From an uncultured Oscillospiraceae bacterium (GTDB lineage Bacteria > Bacillota > Clostridia > Oscillospirales > Oscillospiraceae): 18,632 bases of DNA. The stretch covers positions 1-18,632 of the forward strand of contig CAADVN010000094.1 in NCBI GenBank assembly GCA_900752445.1, written 5' to 3'. The translations under genes were made by a program, and so were the position numbers. The notes under the pieces were generated by a model. The model was not told the origin of the DNA, did no database searches, and was given only the letters and a program-made list of their open reading frames with translations. Numbering within the stretch: position 1 is the stretch's first letter; each line of letters starts with the position of its first letter. Shown here in pieces: positions 17,328 through 18,632 of the stretch.

Positions 17328-17362
17328 GCCGGGGTGGAAAGAGCGCCCCGGCGTGGTATAAT
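17328..17362 (+). promoter_or_regulatory. Hairpin and extended -10 promoter before the M16 gene
   Basis: A 7-bp GC-rich stem (17328-17334 with 17346-17352, extendable by two pairs) is followed closely by the extended -10 sequence TGGTATAAT at 17354-17362. There is no good -35 box and no T-run after the hairpin, so it is a poor terminator. The hairpin occupies the -35 position, so it may weakly end the upstream operon or affect promoter access. Start expected near 17369, about 22 bases before the next ATG. Confidence 0.6.
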
Positions 17363-17390
17363 AATGAGACCTGTGGAGGGAGGATTGCGT

Positions 17391-18632
17391 ATGGAATTCC
17401 GGCGGGAGGAAATTTTACCGGCTGTGTATCTGACGGCCCTGCGTACAGACAAGTTCAAGACAGCTGTGCTGAGCCTGAGCCTGCTCACGCAGCTGGATGC
17501 GGAAACAGCCTCCATGAACGCGCTCATCCCGAGCGTGTTGCGGCGCGGCACGGTGCGCTGCCCGGACATGGACAGCCTGGCCTCGTATATGGACGGGCTC
17601 TATGGCCTGCGGGCCGAGCCTGTGGTGCGCTGCGTGGGCGAGATACAGGCCCCGGGCTTCTACCTGAACTTCCCTGACGACAGGTACCTGCCGGGAAAGG
17701 AGCGGCTGCTGCCGAAGGCGGCGGCGCTTCTGGGCGAGCTGCTGCTCACGCCGAAAACGCGCGGCGGGCTCTTCCTGCCGGACTATGTCGAGCGCGAGCG
17801 CGCCCGGCTGGCAGAGCGGATAAGGGCCAGGCGCAACAACAAGGATGGCTACGCCCTGCTGCGGCTCATAGAGCTCATGTGCGCCTACGAGCCCATGTCC
17901 GTCGGTTCGCTGGGCAAGGAGCGGGACGCGGAGGGCATAAACTATGTGGCGCTCTCCAAGCACTACAGGCGGCTCGTGGCGAGCGCGCCCATGGAGCTTT
18001 TCTACTGCGGCACGGCGAATTTCGACGAGGCGGCCTCGGCGCTGACTGAGGCGCTGGCGCAGCTGCCCCGGGGCGAGATAGACGAGGACATGGGCACGGA
18101 GATACGCATGAACTCCGTCGAGGCCGGGCCTAGGTCGTACAGGGAGAGCATGGAGCTCAGCCAGGGCAAGCTGGCCATGGGCTGGCGGCTCGGCGAGTGC
18201 ATGGAGGAGCCGGACCTTGCGGCCATACGTGTCTTCAACGCGGTCTACGGCGGTTCGCCGGCGTCGAAGCTCTTCATGAACGTGAGGGAGCGGCTGTCGC
18301 TGTGCTACTATGCCTCCTCGGGCGTTGACACGCAGAAGGGGCTGCTCTATGTGGCGAGCGCGGTGAATTTTGAAAACTTCGGCAGGGCGCGGGAGGAGAT
18401 CCTTGCCCAGCTCGAGGCCGTGAAGCGCGGCGAGATAACGGACGAGGAGCTTGACACAGCGAAGCGGAGCGTCTCGTCCGCGCTCAGGGCCGTGGAGGAC
18501 GACCCGGCCATGCTCGAGGGCTACTGGCTGCCCATGAACGTCTCCGGCGCGCAGCTCTCGCCCGCGGAGCTCGCGGCGTCCTGCGAGCTCGTGACCCGGG
18601 AAGAGGCAGCCGCCAGAGCAAAGAGCAGGGAA
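17391..18632 (+). CDS. M16 peptidase-like protein, YfmF type, no zinc motif; 3' end missing
   Basis: The frame is open for 414 codons to the window edge; family members have about 420-430 residues, so only a few are missing. The sequence has two M16-like halves. The first has TDKFKT, then LIPSVLRRGT and MDSLASYMDGLYG, the pattern of YfmF/YmfF proteins. Where active M16 peptidases have HxxEH before a GT pair, this one has IPSVL, so the zinc site is absent. The second half shows SQGKLAMGWRLG and NVRERLSLCYYASSG, matching the substrate-side Arg/Tyr region of M16 partners. Such inactive subunits pair with an active one (YfmH). Some annotations link the pair to EF-P modification; that role is not shown here. 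ATG at 17391 has GGGAGGA 6 bases upstream. Own extended -10 promoter. The active partner gene is expected just outside the window. Confidence 0.85.
   Translation, partial: MEFRREEILPAVYLTALRTDKFKTAVLSLSLLTQLDAETASMNALIPSVLRRGTVRCPDMDSLASYMDGLYGLRAEPVVRCVGEIQAPGFYLNFPDDRYLPGKERLLPKAAALLGELLLTPKTRGGLFLPDYVERERARLAERIRARRNNKDGYALLRLIELMCAYEPMSVGSLGKERDAEGINYVALSKHYRRLVASAPMELFYCGTANFDEAASALTEALAQLPRGEIDEDMGTEIRMNSVEAGPRSYRESMELSQGKLAMGWRLGECMEEPDLAAIRVFNAVYGGSPASKLFMNVRERLSLCYYASSGVDTQKGLLYVASAVNFENFGRAREEILAQLEAVKRGEITDEELDTAKRSVSSALRAVEDDPAMLEGYWLPMNVSGAQLSPAELAASCELVTREEAAARAKSRE

Overview
The window looks like a chromosomal replication-origin region from a GC-rich member of the Clostridia (Bacillota), most likely an Oscillospirales-type gut anaerobe. 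The order dnaA-dnaN-yaaA-recF-remB-gyrB-gyrA is the classic Firmicutes origin cluster; RemB, the S4 protein YaaA, a YfmF-type M16 protein and the paired mfd/parvulin-lipoprotein genes all fit Clostridia/Bacilli. The DNA is GC-rich by eye yet uses ATA (Ile) and AGG (Arg) heavily. The genus placement is inference only.

Left arm (1-5334): the 3' end of a TrpB-like PLP enzyme on the + strand meets, tail to tail across two GC-rich hairpins, a minus-strand pair: mfd (transcription-repair coupling factor) followed one nucleotide later by a parvulin-type peptidyl-prolyl isomerase lipoprotein. Centre (5335-7096): a 194-bp divergent promoter region separates mfd from dnaA. The mfd promoter sits so close to its ATG that the mRNA should be nearly leaderless; the dnaA promoter is followed by a terminator-like hairpin just before the ribosome-binding site. 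The 257-bp AT-rich gap between dnaA and dnaN is the probable oriC: an array of non-canonical DnaA boxes on a 10-bp pitch, then a box, a DnaA-trio run and an AT tract.

Right arm (7097-12069): dnaN, yaaA, recF, remB and gyrB are packed with short gaps or ATGA overlaps and form one operon for clamp loading, recombination repair and supercoiling. A decayed REP-associated tyrosine transposase gene lies exactly between gyrB and gyrA, overlapping the gyrB stop and supplying part of the gyrA ribosome-binding site. gyrA, rnhA, an ABC half-transporter (TTG start) and a GNAT acetyltransferase continue the same strand with almost no gaps. A new extended -10 promoter then drives an M16-peptidase-like gene (YfmF type, no zinc motif) that runs off the right edge.

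Replication logic: mfd and its partner read leftward and dnaA onward reads rightward, so all genes nearest oriC are co-directional with forks leaving the origin; only the leftmost TrpB-like gene is head-on. No tRNA, rRNA, CRISPR array, prophage or intact mobile element is visible. The most interesting signals are the coupled divergence of the DnaA boxes and the DnaA recognition helix, the dnaA leader structure, and the transposase relic inside the gyrase operon.
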